A stretch of 64,000 bases of DNA from Clostridiales bacterium (GCA_015071005.1 SVIG01000001.1:62001-126000); one strand, 5' to 3'; shown: positions 27,997 through 38,144, numbered from the stretch's first letter. Program-made: numbers and translations. The notes: a model not told the origin generated them from the sequence alone.

Positions 27997-29319
27997 TTAT
28001 AAAGTTTGAGCTATTTCTTTCATTTTTGCAAGCGCGCGTTCCGCCAAAGCGCGGTAGCGCTCTTTTTTATCGCGAATCCGCATAGGCATCGGCGCGAGAA
28101 TTCCAAAATTCGCGTTCATCGGTTGGAAATCCTTCACCGCCGTGGAAATATGCGTTTCCAAAGCGCCGCACACCGTCTCTTCGTCAAAGACGTGGGCAGG
28201 TCTTCCCAAAATTTCGTCCGCGATATGTATCGCCGCCAAAAGTCCGCTCGCCGCGCTTTCCACATACCCTTCAACGCCCGTGATTTGCCCTGCAAAAAAC
28301 AGCCTTCGATTATTTTTAACCGAAAAATCACGATTCAAAACATCGGGGGACTGAATATACGTATTTCTATGCATAACCCCGTAACGCAAGAACTCCGCGT
28401 TCTTCAAAGCAGGGATCATAGAAAACACCCGTTTTTGCTCGGGAAATTTCAAATTCGTTTGAAACCCAACGAGATTGTAGCAAGTGCCGTCCGCGTTTTC
28501 CTTCCGAAGCTGCAAAACGGCATACGGCCGTTTTCCGTCCTCGTCAAAAAGCCCTACGGGCTTAAGCGTACCGTAGCGGAGGGTGTCTACGCCGCGCGAA
28601 GCCATCACTTCCAAAGGCATACAGCCTTCAAAAATTTCCCGTTTTTCAAATTCGTGCAGCTCCGCCTTTTCCGCTTTCAAAAGCTCGTCCACGAACGCAT
28701 AATATTCTTCCTTGTTCATCGGGCAGTTGATATAATCTCCCGTACCCTTGCCGTAGCGATCGCCCGTGAACGCGCAAGTCATATCCACGCTCTCCGCCGA
28801 AACAATCGGCGCGGACGCGTCGTAAAAATGCAAGCCGCCGCCCGTCTTTTCTAAAATGTCCGCACTTAAACGATCGGACGTGAGCGGTCCGGTCGCAATG
28901 ATCGCGTACCTGTCCCCACCCTTTTGTAATTCAGGGAGCTTTTCCACTTCTTCGCTAATCAGCGTAAGATTGGGAACTGCGCGCAATTTCTCGGTGATGT
29001 ACGCCGAAAATTTTTCTCTATCCACCGCCAAAGCCGCACCGGCAGGTACTTTCGTTGCGTCCGCCGCCTCGATAATCATTGAACCGAGAATACGCATTTC
29101 TTCCTTCAAAAGTCCGCAGGCGTTGGCGTAAAAATCGTTGCTTTTAAGGGAGTTGGAGCAAACCAATTCCCCGTAATTTTCGCTCTCGTGCGCAGGCGTG
29201 AACTTCTTGGGCTTCATTTCGACAAGGGTCGTCTTAATGCCGTGCGAAGCCAAATAGTACGCCGCTTCGCTCCCTGCAAGTCCGCCGCCGATGACAAGTA
29301 CTTCTTTATTCGTTGTCAT
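27997..29319 (-). CDS. trmFO: tRNA U54 methyltransferase, folate/FAD-dependent
   Basis: 440 residues. An N-terminal FAD-binding VIGGGLAGSEAAYYLA is followed by the family motif YGELVCSNSLKSN. The enzyme makes ribothymidine at position 54 of tRNA using methylenetetrahydrofolate. Its start overlaps the topA end by 14 bases. The order dprA-topA-trmFO-hslV-hslU matches Bacillus, but the xerC/codV gene that usually lies between trmFO and hslV is absent. Confidence 0.96.
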   Translation of the reverse strand: MTTNKEVLVIGGGLAGSEAAYYLASHGIKTTLVEMKPKKFTPAHESENYGELVCSNSLKSNDFYANACGLLKEEMRILGSMIIEAADATKVPAGAALAVDREKFSAYITEKLRAVPNLTLISEEVEKLPELQKGGDRYAIIATGPLTSDRLSADILEKTGGGLHFYDASAPIVSAESVDMTCAFTGDRYGKGTGDYINCPMNKEEYYAFVDELLKAEKAELHEFEKREIFEGCMPLEVMASRGVDTLRYGTLKPVGLFDEDGKRPYAVLQLRKENADGTCYNLVGFQTNLKFPEQKRVFSMIPALKNAEFLRYGVMHRNTYIQSPDVLNRDFSVKNNRRLFFAGQITGVEGYVESAASGLLAAIHIADEILGRPAHVFDEETVCGALETHISTAVKDFQPMNANFGILAPMPMRIRDKKERYRALAERALAKMKEIAQTL

Positions 29320-31645
29320 CGATGAACTCCGACGAGAAATATCCCTGTATAAAGTTGGGTTCTTCTTCCAAGGGCGGGGGCAAGAAATCGTCTTCCATTA
29401 CCACCGCTTTTTTAACCTTTTTACCTTTTTCCGCTTGGACGCTACCAACGCAGTCTTTATTGCTGCACTTGATTCCGCCATGCAACACCTTGACCATCGG
29501 TTGACCGCAAACCGTGCACTTTTCACCCGTCGGCTGATCCCAGCTCATAAACTTACATTCGGGATATTTCAAACAGCTATAATACACCTTACCTTTCTTC
29601 GATTTTCTCACCGACGTAGGACTGCCGCAATCGGGACAAATCCCTTTAAGCTTGGGTTCTTCATCCGTGGGCATAGACATTGTGGATTTACAGTTCGGAT
29701 AGCTCGGACAAGCCAAGAATTTACCGAATTTACCGCTCTTTGCCACCATGTTTAAGCCGCATTTCGGGCAACGCACCGAGGAAACCTCTTCTTCGCTTTC
29801 GCTGATGATATTTTGGCATTCGGGATAGTTGGAGCAAGCCAAATACTTGCCGAATTTTCCCGTTCTTCTAATCATGAAATGTCCGCACTTGCCGCAAACC
29901 TCTTTGGTGAGCTGGTCGCCGTACGTGGACGCTTTGAGAAGGTTTTTCTCAAACCCAGGATAGAAATCACCGATAACCGTACGCCAATTTACGCCGCCCT
30001 CTTCGATCTCGTCGAGTTGGGTTTCCATCTCCGCCGTAAAGCCGACGTCGATAACCTTTGTAAAACAGCTCACGAGCATATCCACAACGTCGTAGGAAAT
30101 GGGCGCAGGAACCATATATTTCCCGTCCTTTTTCACGTATCTTTGCATGAGCTTAGAGATAATCGTCGCATACGTGGACGGTCTGCCAATCCCCTTTTCT
30201 TCCATCGCTTTAACGATGCTCGCGTCCGTATAACGTTGCGGAGGCTTGGTAAATTTTTGTTCTTTCTTCATATTGACAAGGTCAAGCTCGTCTCCCTCGG
30301 AAAGGTTGGGAAGAAGCTTCGCGCTCGACGCCTCGTCGTCCTCGTCCTTCTTTGCGCTAACGTCTTGGTATACTGCCGTAAAGCCAGGAAAGAGCAAGAC
30401 TCTTCCGCTTGCCTTGAAAATATAGCCGCTGTTATCGATTTCCATTTGCATACTGTTGTAGGTCGCTTCCGCCATTTGCGATGCAAGGAAACGCTCGTAA
30501 ACGAGCTTATAAAGCGCGTAGTGTTTTTTATCCAAGAGCGCCTGCGCTTTTTGCGGCGTCATGGAAATATCGTTTGGACGAATCGCTTCGTGCGCGTCCT
30601 GCGCCCCCTTTTTCGTTTGATAGAAATTCGGCTTTGCAGGTACGTACTCGTCGCCGTATACTTTACGGATGTGCGCGAGCGCCTTTGCTTGCGCGTCGGC
30701 AGAAACACGAACGGAGTCGGTACGCATGTACGTAATGAACGCGATATGATCCCCGTTTTCCGTTGCGATACCTTCATACAAATGCTGTGCAAGGTTCATC
30801 GTTTCAGGTGCGCTAAAACCAAGCTTCGTAGCCGCGTCCTGCTGCAACGAGCTCGTCGTAAAAGGCGCGGGCGCGTGCGATTTTACAATATTTTTCTTGG
30901 TCTTGGAAACGATAAATTTCCCTTGCGAAATCGCTGCAAGCACCTTTTCCGTTTCTTCCTTGGACGAAGGCTTAAATGCTTTCGTTCCCTTCTTTTCAAG
31001 CATCGCCTTAAATGCCGCTTGCGCCTTGGGCTGATCTTGCAGCTCCGCCGTCAAATTCCAATATTCCTTAGGAATAAACGCTTGAATTTCCCGTTCTCTC
31101 TCTACGATCAAGCGCAACGCAACCGACTGTACGCGACCGCCCGAAAGAGTGCGTTTTCCGTTCCCTTTTTTATCCTCGATTTTGTGGTTTAAGAGGGTGG
31201 AAAGCTTATAGCCCACCAATCTATCCAAAACGCGGCGGGCTTGCTGCGCGTCTACCAAACTATAATTGATTTGGCGAGGCATCGTCAAAGCTTTCTCAAT
31301 CGCCGTTTGCGATACTTCGTTAAACTCAATACGGTTTAAGCCCTGTTCGTCCAAACCAAGCACCGTTTGCAAGTGCCACGCAATCGCTTCCCCTTCTCTA
31401 TCAGGGTCGGTTGCGAGGTACACGCGGTCCGCGCGCTTCGTCGCTTCTCTCAAACGACGGATGACGTCTTCTTTCCCTTCGGAATCGACGTACTTCGGCT
31501 CAAAATTGTTCTTAATGTCAACGCCGAGCGTGTGCACGGGCAAATCGCGGATGTGCCCAGCGGACGCGTCCACGCGATACTTGCCTTTGAGATACTTGTT
31601 GATGGTTTTCGCCTTGGAAGGCGACTCTACAATAATTAAATCCAT
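29306..31645 (-). CDS. topA: DNA topoisomerase I
   Basis: 779 residues. The TOPRIM domain at the N-terminus has IIVESPSKAKTI and DPDREGEA, and the catalytic Tyr lies in ITYMRTDSVR. The C-terminal part has four zinc-ribbon modules (CGKCGH..., CPKCGLN..., CPDCGSP..., CTVCGQP...). It relaxes negative supercoils. ATG at 31645 has AAGGA upstream; an in-frame start at 31660 lacks one. It is in the same operon as dprA and trmFO. Confidence 0.97.
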   Translation of the reverse strand: MDLIIVESPSKAKTINKYLKGKYRVDASAGHIRDLPVHTLGVDIKNNFEPKYVDSEGKEDVIRRLREATKRADRVYLATDPDREGEAIAWHLQTVLGLDEQGLNRIEFNEVSQTAIEKALTMPRQINYSLVDAQQARRVLDRLVGYKLSTLLNHKIEDKKGNGKRTLSGGRVQSVALRLIVEREREIQAFIPKEYWNLTAELQDQPKAQAAFKAMLEKKGTKAFKPSSKEETEKVLAAISQGKFIVSKTKKNIVKSHAPAPFTTSSLQQDAATKLGFSAPETMNLAQHLYEGIATENGDHIAFITYMRTDSVRVSADAQAKALAHIRKVYGDEYVPAKPNFYQTKKGAQDAHEAIRPNDISMTPQKAQALLDKKHYALYKLVYERFLASQMAEATYNSMQMEIDNSGYIFKASGRVLLFPGFTAVYQDVSAKKDEDDEASSAKLLPNLSEGDELDLVNMKKEQKFTKPPQRYTDASIVKAMEEKGIGRPSTYATIISKLMQRYVKKDGKYMVPAPISYDVVDMLVSCFTKVIDVGFTAEMETQLDEIEEGGVNWRTVIGDFYPGFEKNLLKASTYGDQLTKEVCGKCGHFMIRRTGKFGKYLACSNYPECQNIISESEEEVSSVRCPKCGLNMVAKSGKFGKFLACPSYPNCKSTMSMPTDEEPKLKGICPDCGSPTSVRKSKKGKVYYSCLKYPECKFMSWDQPTGEKCTVCGQPMVKVLHGGIKCSNKDCVGSVQAEKGKKVKKAVVMEDDFLPPPLEEEPNFIQGYFSSEFIDDNE

Positions 31646-31678
31646 TCTATATTCCTTCACGTGATATTTTTTGACAAC

Positions 31679-32551
31679 TTAAATCGCCGTATAGCGGTTT
31701 CCGCCAAGAGCCACGGCAAGCCCTTTCATTTCCAAAGAAGACACAATCGCCCGAAGCTTGAATACGGGTATCCCCGTCTTTTGCGAAAGCTCCGTCGCAT
31801 GCGCTTCCCCTTCTCTTAAAATTTCGTACAACTTCTCTTCATCCGCGGATAACTCCGCGTTTTTCTCTCTCTTTGTAAGCGTAATGCCCAAGCCAAGCGC
31901 AATATCCTGCGCGTTTTCCACGAGCCTACCGCCGTCCTTTATCAAACGATTGCAGCCCGCGCCCACCGCCGAATTCGGGGGATAGGGCAGGGCAAAAATC
32001 AATTTACCCAATTTTTGCGCGTATTTCGCAGTAATCAACGCGCCGCTTTTCTCGCCTGCGCCAAGTACGAAAGTCCCTTCGCCAAGCGCCGCCAAAAGCT
32101 CGTTTCTTCGCTCGTAGGAATACACTCTAATCGGCTCGTCAAACTCGCATTCCGACAAAATCAAGCCGCGCTTTGCCACCCGTTCCAGCAGGGCAAGATT
32201 CCCCTGCGGCAATGCGGAAAAACCACCCGCTAAAAGGCAAATCACCCGACCTTTTTCCAGCGCGCCCTCGATCGCGGCGCTATCGCCGCCATCTGCCGCG
32301 CCCGTGACGATGGCTATCGACGAGGTAAGCTCTTGCACAATTTCCGTGCCGAGCTTTAAGGCGGTGACGGGGGTTCTGCGTGAACCGACTACCGTCAGCT
32401 TTCGCATGCCCAAAAGACTCAAATCCCCCAAGGCGTACAGCTTTTTCGGAGGTGAAGCCAAACCCTTCCACTCGTTTGGATAAACGGGCGAGCAATCGGA
32501 AATTTCCACCACGCTTGCTTTTAAGTTTTCTTTCCCTTCGAGTATGGACAC
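31679..32551 (-). CDS. dprA: DNA-processing protein DprA (Smf)
   Basis: 290 residues. A Rossmann-like core includes VVGSRRTPVTALKLG, VTGAADGGDSAAIEGALEKG and KSGALITAKYA, corresponding to the DprA nucleotide-binding fold, and a C-terminal winged-helix (YEILREGEAHATELSQKTG) follows. DprA loads RecA on incoming single strands during transformation. The usual GxDxxAH element is GGDSAAIEG here, so the protein is somewhat diverged. It lies between comM-like and topA genes. Confidence 0.92.
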   Translation of the reverse strand: MSILEGKENLKASVVEISDCSPVYPNEWKGLASPPKKLYALGDLSLLGMRKLTVVGSRRTPVTALKLGTEIVQELTSSIAIVTGAADGGDSAAIEGALEKGRVICLLAGGFSALPQGNLALLERVAKRGLILSECEFDEPIRVYSYERRNELLAALGEGTFVLGAGEKSGALITAKYAQKLGKLIFALPYPPNSAVGAGCNRLIKDGGRLVENAQDIALGLGITLTKREKNAELSADEEKLYEILREGEAHATELSQKTGIPVFKLRAIVSSLEMKGLAVALGGNRYTAI

Positions 32552-32582
32552 AAACCGCTCCTTTTAACCGAATTCCGAGTAT

Positions 32583-34133
32583 TTAGAGTTTGTTAAGGGG
32601 GCGAATTTCCTCGTCTTCCGCGCCGTAGGTACGGTAGGAAATCGCCTCGTACAAATGATCGGGCTGTATATCTTCCGAAAGCTCTAAATCGGCAATCGTA
32701 CGCGCGACCTTCAAAATACGCGATCTTGCGCGCGCGGATAAATGCAATCTTTCAAACGCTTCGCGAAGCACCCCTTCGCATTCTTCACTTAATTGGCAGT
32801 AGGCATGGGTTTCTTTCTCGCCCATTTCCGCATTCGTCTTGACCATGCTCCCTGCAAAACGCTCTCTTTGGATCGTTCTTGCACGGTCGGCGCGCTCTTT
32901 CACGCTCGCGCTCGTTTCCGATTTTTCTTGGGAAACCAAGTCGTCGTATTCCACACCGTCCACTTCCACTTGAATGTCGATTCTATCGAGCAACGGCCCC
33001 GATACGCGCGCTTTATAACGGCGGATATCGTTGGGGGTACAGCTGCAACGGCGTTTTTTGCTGCCGTAATTGCCGCAAGGGCAAGGGTTCATACTCGCGC
33101 AGAGCATAAAGGACGCGGGATACGTGACCGTACCGCCCGAGCGAGAAATGGTGATTACGCCGTCCTCTAACGGCTGACGGAGTGCTTCAAGCGCCGAACG
33201 CTTATATTCGGGCAGTTCGTCCAAAAACAATACGCCCCCGTGCGCCAAGCTAATTTCCCCAGGGTGCACACTCTTATTGCCGCCGCCGCAAAGGGACACG
33301 GTCGTCGCCGTGTGGTGCGGACTCCTAAACGGACGTTCCGTCACGATCCCCTCTTGACCGAGTGTGCCTGCAACGGAGTGAATTTTCGTAATTTCCAGCG
33401 CTTCGTCGAAAGACATATCGGGAAGCACGGACGGGATCGATCTTGCAAGCATCGTTTTGCCGCTACCCGGGGGGCCGACGAAAAGTACGTTATGCCCACC
33501 GGCTACCGCCACTTCCAAAGCGCGTTTTGCAATTTCCTGCCCTTTCACGAACGCCAAATCGTACGCTCTACCCGTATTCGCGCTCTCGCTTTGAAAGCTC
33601 GACGCAGGCACGGGAGTAATCGGTGCGTGACCGGAAAGGTGGTTGACCACTTCTTTTAAGTTCTTTGCCGCGTACGTTTCCACGCCGCAAATAAACCCCG
33701 CTTCCTTTTCGTTATCCTTGGGGATAACGAATTTTTTGAAACCTTTATCTCTTGCGGAGATAATCGACGGCAACACGCCCGTTACGGGGCGTAAATCACC
33801 GTTCAAGGCAAGCTCGCCAAGGAAGATAATCCCTTCTACGTTCGCTTCTAAAACGCCGTACGCGAGCAGTATACTCACCGCAACGGGCAAATCGAACGCC
33901 GAGCCTTCTTTTTTTACGTAAGCAGGCGCAAGGTTGACGGTAATTTTGTGCATAGGAAATTCCAAAGCGCTGTTTTTAATCGCGCTTCTTACACGTTCCT
34001 TCGATTCTTTGACCGCCGCATCGGGAAGTCCTACCAAATCGTAGGAAGGAATCCCTTTCGAGACGTCCGCTTCTACCGTCACGCTCACCCCTTCCAAGCC
34101 GGAAAGTGCGTAGCTTTGCACCTTTGCAATCAT
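32583..34133 (-). CDS. comM: ComM/YifB-like Mg-chelatase-type AAA ATPase
   Basis: 516 residues. An N-terminal Lon-like domain (SYDLVGLPDAAVKESKERV) precedes an AAA core with Walker A GPPGSGKTMLARS and Walker B GVLFLDELPE. A zinc-finger-like CPCGNYGSKKRRCSC is also present. In Haemophilus and Vibrio ComM is a hexameric helicase promoting branch migration in natural transformation. Next to dprA it suggests DNA-uptake ability, but no pilus or channel gene is in view. Confidence 0.93.
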   Translation of the reverse strand: MIAKVQSYALSGLEGVSVTVEADVSKGIPSYDLVGLPDAAVKESKERVRSAIKNSALEFPMHKITVNLAPAYVKKEGSAFDLPVAVSILLAYGVLEANVEGIIFLGELALNGDLRPVTGVLPSIISARDKGFKKFVIPKDNEKEAGFICGVETYAAKNLKEVVNHLSGHAPITPVPASSFQSESANTGRAYDLAFVKGQEIAKRALEVAVAGGHNVLFVGPPGSGKTMLARSIPSVLPDMSFDEALEITKIHSVAGTLGQEGIVTERPFRSPHHTATTVSLCGGGNKSVHPGEISLAHGGVLFLDELPEYKRSALEALRQPLEDGVITISRSGGTVTYPASFMLCASMNPCPCGNYGSKKRRCSCTPNDIRRYKARVSGPLLDRIDIQVEVDGVEYDDLVSQEKSETSASVKERADRARTIQRERFAGSMVKTNAEMGEKETHAYCQLSEECEGVLREAFERLHLSARARSRILKVARTIADLELSEDIQPDHLYEAISYRTYGAEDEEIRPLNKL

Positions 34134-34153
34134 AAGCCTTTCTCCTTCAAAAA

Positions 34154-34185
34154 GCGTTATCCGCAGGTGTACCTACGGATAACGC
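34154..34185 (-). terminator. Terminator after the GT-C gene
   Basis: GCGTTATCCG / CGGATAACGC stem with a nested AGGT/ACCT, then CTTTTTG on the minus strand. Confidence 0.8.
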
Positions 34186-34200
34186 GTGTATGCGTATATA

Positions 34201-36165
34201 TTATCTGAAATACCCGTTGGAAACGAACGTCGTCCAACCAAAGCATTTGCCCCACGCCGCGCTTACTTTGAAACCGTAAACGCTCGGCAAACTCAAAATA
34301 AAGAGTACGGCAACCGCCGCCACGATCGTCCAAAGAATAATTTCCAGCGCGAGCTTTTTTCCCTTTCCGCCGCATTCGCAGTCGGAAATCGTCTTTGCCG
34401 TCAAGGGCAAGAACGCGAGATAGAGCGCTTGGAATGCGAGCGAGAAAATCACGGACACGTTCACTTTCAACGCGACCATAAGCATCGTCGCCGCCATACC
34501 GCCAAGCAAAATGAAATAGGTTCTGCGCAGTTTGAGCGCTTTTTTATCCTCTGTCTTTTGCACGAACCCGATTGCTACTTTCACGGTCATGAAAAGCACC
34601 GACGCCAAGCAAAGGAAGGAAAGAATTATATTCGGCGCTACGTTCCAAGCCAAGTATTCGTTCCCGCCTACGCCGTTCACGCCTGCATAGAGCGTTGCAG
34701 CGCGTGTGGGCAACCACCAGCTCCAAACGTTGCTTCCGTTCTGATTAGCAAACCAATAAAGGTGACCGCTTCTCACCGATTTCAAAGCGCCCTTTGCAAC
34801 AAATTTCACGTATCCCGTCGCTTCGCTGCCGCCAGCTTTCACGTACGCGAAATAGCAAAGCACCGACGAAAGCACAATCAAAGCGAGCGTAGCCATCACA
34901 AAGGAAAGAATCGCAAAGCACCAGCAAACGCGGTTTTTCGCGTGATATTTCGCCGTTTCTCTCGCCGCAGCCTTGTTCACCGTCTTGCTCTCGCCGCTTT
35001 CTAAAACGACCGTTTCTTCCATACCTTCCGTTTTTGCAAGCGCGACCTTGTACGCCGCTTTTTGTCTACGTAAACCGAAGATACCCAAAACCAAAATGCC
35101 GATTACGGGGAACACCGCCGACGCGTCGATTGCCATCGCCACCGCCGCAAAAAGCCCTGAATAAAGAACGGTCAAGCCGCCCTTTACAACGTGCTTTGAA
35201 GAAATCCCCTTCGCAAAGAATTTGTACGCGAAGTACAAGCTACCCAAAAGCGCGCTTGCGATAATCGTATAGGGCGCGGCAAAGCGCGACATGGGGATAA
35301 GTACGCCGCCAAGCGCGAAAAGCAACGCAAAAATAAAGGAATATTTATCACTCTTCGTCATCTCGCGCACAAGCAGGTATGCGAATACCAAAATCGCCGT
35401 CGCCGCGAGCAATACGGGCACGCGAAGCGCAAATACGCTCTTCCCGAAAACCCCCACCGAACCAGCAAAAATTAAACTCGAAAGATAGTTATAGTTATCG
35501 TCTAAAACGTAGCCCGTCTCATTTTCTACGCCGCGGCCGCCAAGAATGTTTTGCGCGGACGCCATGTAAATACTCTCTTCACGGCCGAGGTTATAATATG
35601 CGCTCGTACTCTTGGTAAAGCTCGATTGCTTATCGCAAGCCTTCGAAAGCAAGTTCATCGTATATCCGCTATCCGCAATCAAAATCGGGGATATTTTAAT
35701 TCTTTCGCCATTTTGATCCAAGCAAACGAGTTCGTTCAAAACGGTACTTACAGAAAAGCTTACTTTAATCTTTTTCGCATTCAAGACCGTTGCGTCGTGG
35801 ATCTTCATCCAGTTATAGGTAACGCCCTGCTTTGCATATTCGTAGGTAGAGCCTACGTTTGTAAAAGTGATCGGATCGCCGTGTTTCACCCAAGTACCGC
35901 TTGCATTCGCGGTGCTCGACGTGCTCGTTTCCAAGATCACGTCAATCTTTTCGCCCACTTTTGCGTTCGACACGCCGACGTTGACGTACACTTCGTCTAA
36001 TTTCTGTCCATCGGTCAAATGGAGCGTATAATACACGGGCGCGGACGATCGAACCGTCAACGAATCCCCCGTCGTCTTTACGCTGCCCAGCGTCGCAAAA
36101 CCCGTCGTCACAAAGACGATGAGTAACGCTAAAAACGCCCATACGTACGCAGTAATTTTTTTCAT
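34201..36165 (-). CDS. GT-C fold membrane glycosyltransferase (PMT-like)
   Basis: 654 residues. An N-terminal helix is followed by about 170 residues of extracytoplasmic beta-like sequence (residues 30-195). Then comes STSAYYNLGREESIYM and more than ten membrane helices with PMSRFAAPYTIIASA, resembling the phospholipid-carrier-dependent glycosyltransferases (PMT/ArnT, GT39/GT83). These move sugars from polyprenyl carriers to acceptors outside the cell. The exact reaction is unknown. It has its own promoter and terminator. Confidence 0.65.
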   Translation of the reverse strand: MKKITAYVWAFLALLIVFVTTGFATLGSVKTTGDSLTVRSSAPVYYTLHLTDGQKLDEVYVNVGVSNAKVGEKIDVILETSTSSTANASGTWVKHGDPITFTNVGSTYEYAKQGVTYNWMKIHDATVLNAKKIKVSFSVSTVLNELVCLDQNGERIKISPILIADSGYTMNLLSKACDKQSSFTKSTSAYYNLGREESIYMASAQNILGGRGVENETGYVLDDNYNYLSSLIFAGSVGVFGKSVFALRVPVLLAATAILVFAYLLVREMTKSDKYSFIFALLFALGGVLIPMSRFAAPYTIIASALLGSLYFAYKFFAKGISSKHVVKGGLTVLYSGLFAAVAMAIDASAVFPVIGILVLGIFGLRRQKAAYKVALAKTEGMEETVVLESGESKTVNKAAARETAKYHAKNRVCWCFAILSFVMATLALIVLSSVLCYFAYVKAGGSEATGYVKFVAKGALKSVRSGHLYWFANQNGSNVWSWWLPTRAATLYAGVNGVGGNEYLAWNVAPNIILSFLCLASVLFMTVKVAIGFVQKTEDKKALKLRRTYFILLGGMAATMLMVALKVNVSVIFSLAFQALYLAFLPLTAKTISDCECGGKGKKLALEIILWTIVAAVAVLFILSLPSVYGFKVSAAWGKCFGWTTFVSNGYFR

Positions 36166-36275
36166 ATTGCACCTTTAAGACTTCCCCGTTTTCCCTTTAT
36201 ACACGCGCGCGTTTTTTCGCGCGGATTTTAGGTAAAAAAGAGAACTCTCTCCTTCCTTATATATTCCTGTCCTTC

Positions 36276-36304
36276 ATTATATATGAAAACTTTGAAAAAG
36301 TAAA
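36276..36304 (-). promoter_or_regulatory. Sigma-A promoter of the GT-C gene
   Basis: Minus strand TTTACT, 17 bases, TATAAT, about 110 bases upstream of the start. Confidence 0.75.
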
Positions 36305-36335
36305 CTGAATTTTCAATATTTTTTCCCTTTTAGAC

Positions 36336-36428
36336 AAAAAAAATCGCTCTATCGCGACAAACGGTTGTTGCGCGCTTACACGCTCGCGGTCGTGATAGAG
36401 ACAAAAAAAATAAGTCCGCCGTTGACTT
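36336..36428 (-). terminator. Two tandem terminators after rplS
   Basis: The first is AAGTC-loop-GACTT followed by ATTTTTTTT (36403-36428). The second is a 12-bp stem CTCTATCACGAC / GTCGCGATAGAG with an internal structured loop and eight T residues (36336-36400). No gene is seen in the 300 bases between rplS and the GT-C gene. Confidence 0.8.
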
Positions 36429-36464
36429 TGGGCGAACCTACTCTTTTCGGTGATAAATCCGAGG

Positions 36465-36809
36465 TTAAATTTTTTCCTTAACTTTAGCTGCTTTACCGGT
36501 AAGACCGCGCAAATAGTACAACTTAGCTCTTCTTACTTTACCCTTTCTAACGACCGTGATGGACGCGATTTTCGGGGAATGAAGGGGATAAGTTTTTTCT
36601 ACGCCTACGCCGTAAGAAATGTGGCGTACGGTGAAAGTTTCGGAAATGCCGCCGTTACGCTTTGCGATTACGACGCCTTCGAAGTTCTGTACACGTTCCT
36701 TGCCGCCTTCGATGATCTTGTAGCCAACCTTAATCGTGTCGCCTACGTTGAATGCGGGAACTTCTGCTTTCATGCTTTCAGCGTTGATTGCTTCGATAAT
36801 TCCTTTCAT
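36465..36809 (-). CDS. rplS: Ribosomal protein L19
   Basis: 114 residues, usual length. It contains [25 protein letters not shown] and the conserved [27 protein letters not shown]. It is a component of the large subunit at the interface with the 30S subunit. It stands in its own transcription unit with an L19-leader-like element upstream. Confidence 0.98.
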   Translation of the reverse strand: MKGIIEAINAESMKAEVPAFNVGDTIKVGYKIIEGGKERVQNFEGVVIAKRNGGISETFTVRHISYGVGVEKTYPLHSPKIASITVVRKGKVRRAKLYYLRGLTGKAAKVKEKI

Positions 36810-36839
36810 TTTTAGACTTTACCTCCGTTATTTACGAAA

Positions 36840-36895
36840 CGTTCATTACCTGCTGCGTGATTCCTCACCACGCCCAATAAAAAGGCAGCGGAACG
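36840..36895 (-). ncRNA. L19 leader, autoregulatory RNA
   Basis: On the minus strand, between promoter and rplS, CGTTC pairs with GAACG and CGCTGC with GCAGC(A)G around a GTGAGGAATCAC hairpin. Position and architecture match the Firmicutes ribosomal L19 leader, which is thought to bind L19 and repress its own synthesis. Confidence 0.7.
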
Positions 36896-36911
36896 CTCGA
36901 AGTCAACAGTA

Positions 36912-36940
36912 ATTATATATAATTTTTCTCCGTTTAGCAA
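36912..36940 (-). promoter_or_regulatory. Promoter of rplS
   Basis: TTGCTA, 17 bases, TATAAT on the minus strand, just before the leader. Confidence 0.75.
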
Positions 36941-36986
36941 GCATTTTTGCATGCCTTTTGAAAAAAAATTCTATTTTTGCGATATT

Positions 36987-37994
36987 TTATAACGCGAACA
37001 GGTACACGTAATAGCTCGCAAACCCAACGAGCATCACAATTCCGCCCCAACGCTTGATTTTATGCCCGGGCAAATACGCAAGTGCCGCTAAAAGTGCAGC
37101 CGTCGCAATCGCGATGATTCCGTCGATTCTAAACGCCGACTCGAAATCGAGCGGCAAAATCATACTCGTAATCCCAATCGTTCGCAAAATATTAAAGATA
37201 CAGCTACCGACGATATCCCCCACGGCGATATCCGTTTCCCCTTTCGACGCGGCAACAACCGCCGTCACAAGCTCGGGCAAGGACGTACCGATGGCAACCA
37301 CCGTCAAGCCGATAATACGTTGCGAAAGTCCAATTTCTACGGCAATCGTCGTTGCGCCTTCCACGGCAAGCTGCGCGCCAAGCACCACGATTCCCAAGCC
37401 GACCAAGGTCAAAACGCTTAAAAACCAAGCGCGCGTTTTCATTCGCTCATACCAACCCTTAAAGCCTTTCGCCGCCGTTTCGGGCGCAGGATCTTCGAGC
37501 GCGTGCGTTTCTAAATTAGGGATTGTTTCCTTCTTACGGGCACGGAGCGCCATCCAAATAAGCACCACCGTATAAATCATCGAAATTGCGAAGAGTACCA
37601 ACCCTTCCCAGCGCGCTATTTCGCCGTCCAAGCCAAACGCTAAAAACAACACGGACGCACCGAGCAAAACGGGAAAATCCATACGCAGGGTGTCTTTTTG
37701 TACAAGCAACGGACAAATGATCGCCGCCACGCCCAAAATCAACAAAATGTTCGTTATATTACTGCCGAGAATATTCCCCACGGCAAGGCTCGCGTCCCCG
37801 TCCACCGCCGAAATAATCGACGTGGCAAGCTCGGGTGCGCTCGTCCCAAAGGCTACGATCGTAAGCCCGATAATCAGCGTAGGAACGCGCAATTTTTCCG
37901 CAATTCCCGCCGCTCCGTCCACGAACCAGTCCGCGCCTTTCACCAAGCATACAAACCCTATTACAAGCAGTACGATTGCGATAAACATATCCAT
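36987..37994 (-). CDS. CaCA-family cation antiporter under Mn riboswitch
   Basis: 335 residues with about ten membrane helices. The two alpha-repeats are visible as FGTSAPELATSIISA and IGTSLPELVTAVVAA, each followed by a GN/GDI-x-GS block. These form the ion site of the Na+/Ca2+ exchanger superfamily. Because a yybP-ykoY-type element precedes it, manganese export is plausible besides calcium. ATG at 37994 follows AGGAG by seven bases; an in-frame start at 38021 lies inside the riboswitch terminator. Confidence 0.92.
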   Translation of the reverse strand: MDMFIAIVLLVIGFVCLVKGADWFVDGAAGIAEKLRVPTLIIGLTIVAFGTSAPELATSIISAVDGDASLAVGNILGSNITNILLILGVAAIICPLLVQKDTLRMDFPVLLGASVLFLAFGLDGEIARWEGLVLFAISMIYTVVLIWMALRARKKETIPNLETHALEDPAPETAAKGFKGWYERMKTRAWFLSVLTLVGLGIVVLGAQLAVEGATTIAVEIGLSQRIIGLTVVAIGTSLPELVTAVVAASKGETDIAVGDIVGSCIFNILRTIGITSMILPLDFESAFRIDGIIAIATAALLAALAYLPGHKIKRWGGIVMLVGFASYYVYLFAL

Positions 37995-38016
37995 ATATTT
38001 TCTCCTAAAAAATACA

Positions 38017-38138
38017 CGCAAAAGACTTTAATCTTTCGCGCATAAGTCTTGCCGCTTTATAAAAAACGCCTTGAACTTTCGTTCCGTGCTGTAGACGCTT
38101 TTCACCGCACTTTGCGCGGTCGGCTACTCCCTTATTAT
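38017..38138 (-). ncRNA. yybP-ykoY manganese riboswitch
   Basis: The minus-strand leader starts GGGAGTAGCCGACCGCGC and later has GCAAGACTTATGCG, the two conserved loops that form the Mn2+ site of this class. A 9-bp terminator hairpin CGCGAAAGA / TCTTTTGCG with TGTATTTTTT follows directly, ending at the AGGAG of the antiporter gene. Mn2+ would be expected to prevent terminator formation. The outer helices were not computed. Confidence 0.75.
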
Positions 38139-38144
38139 GCCCAT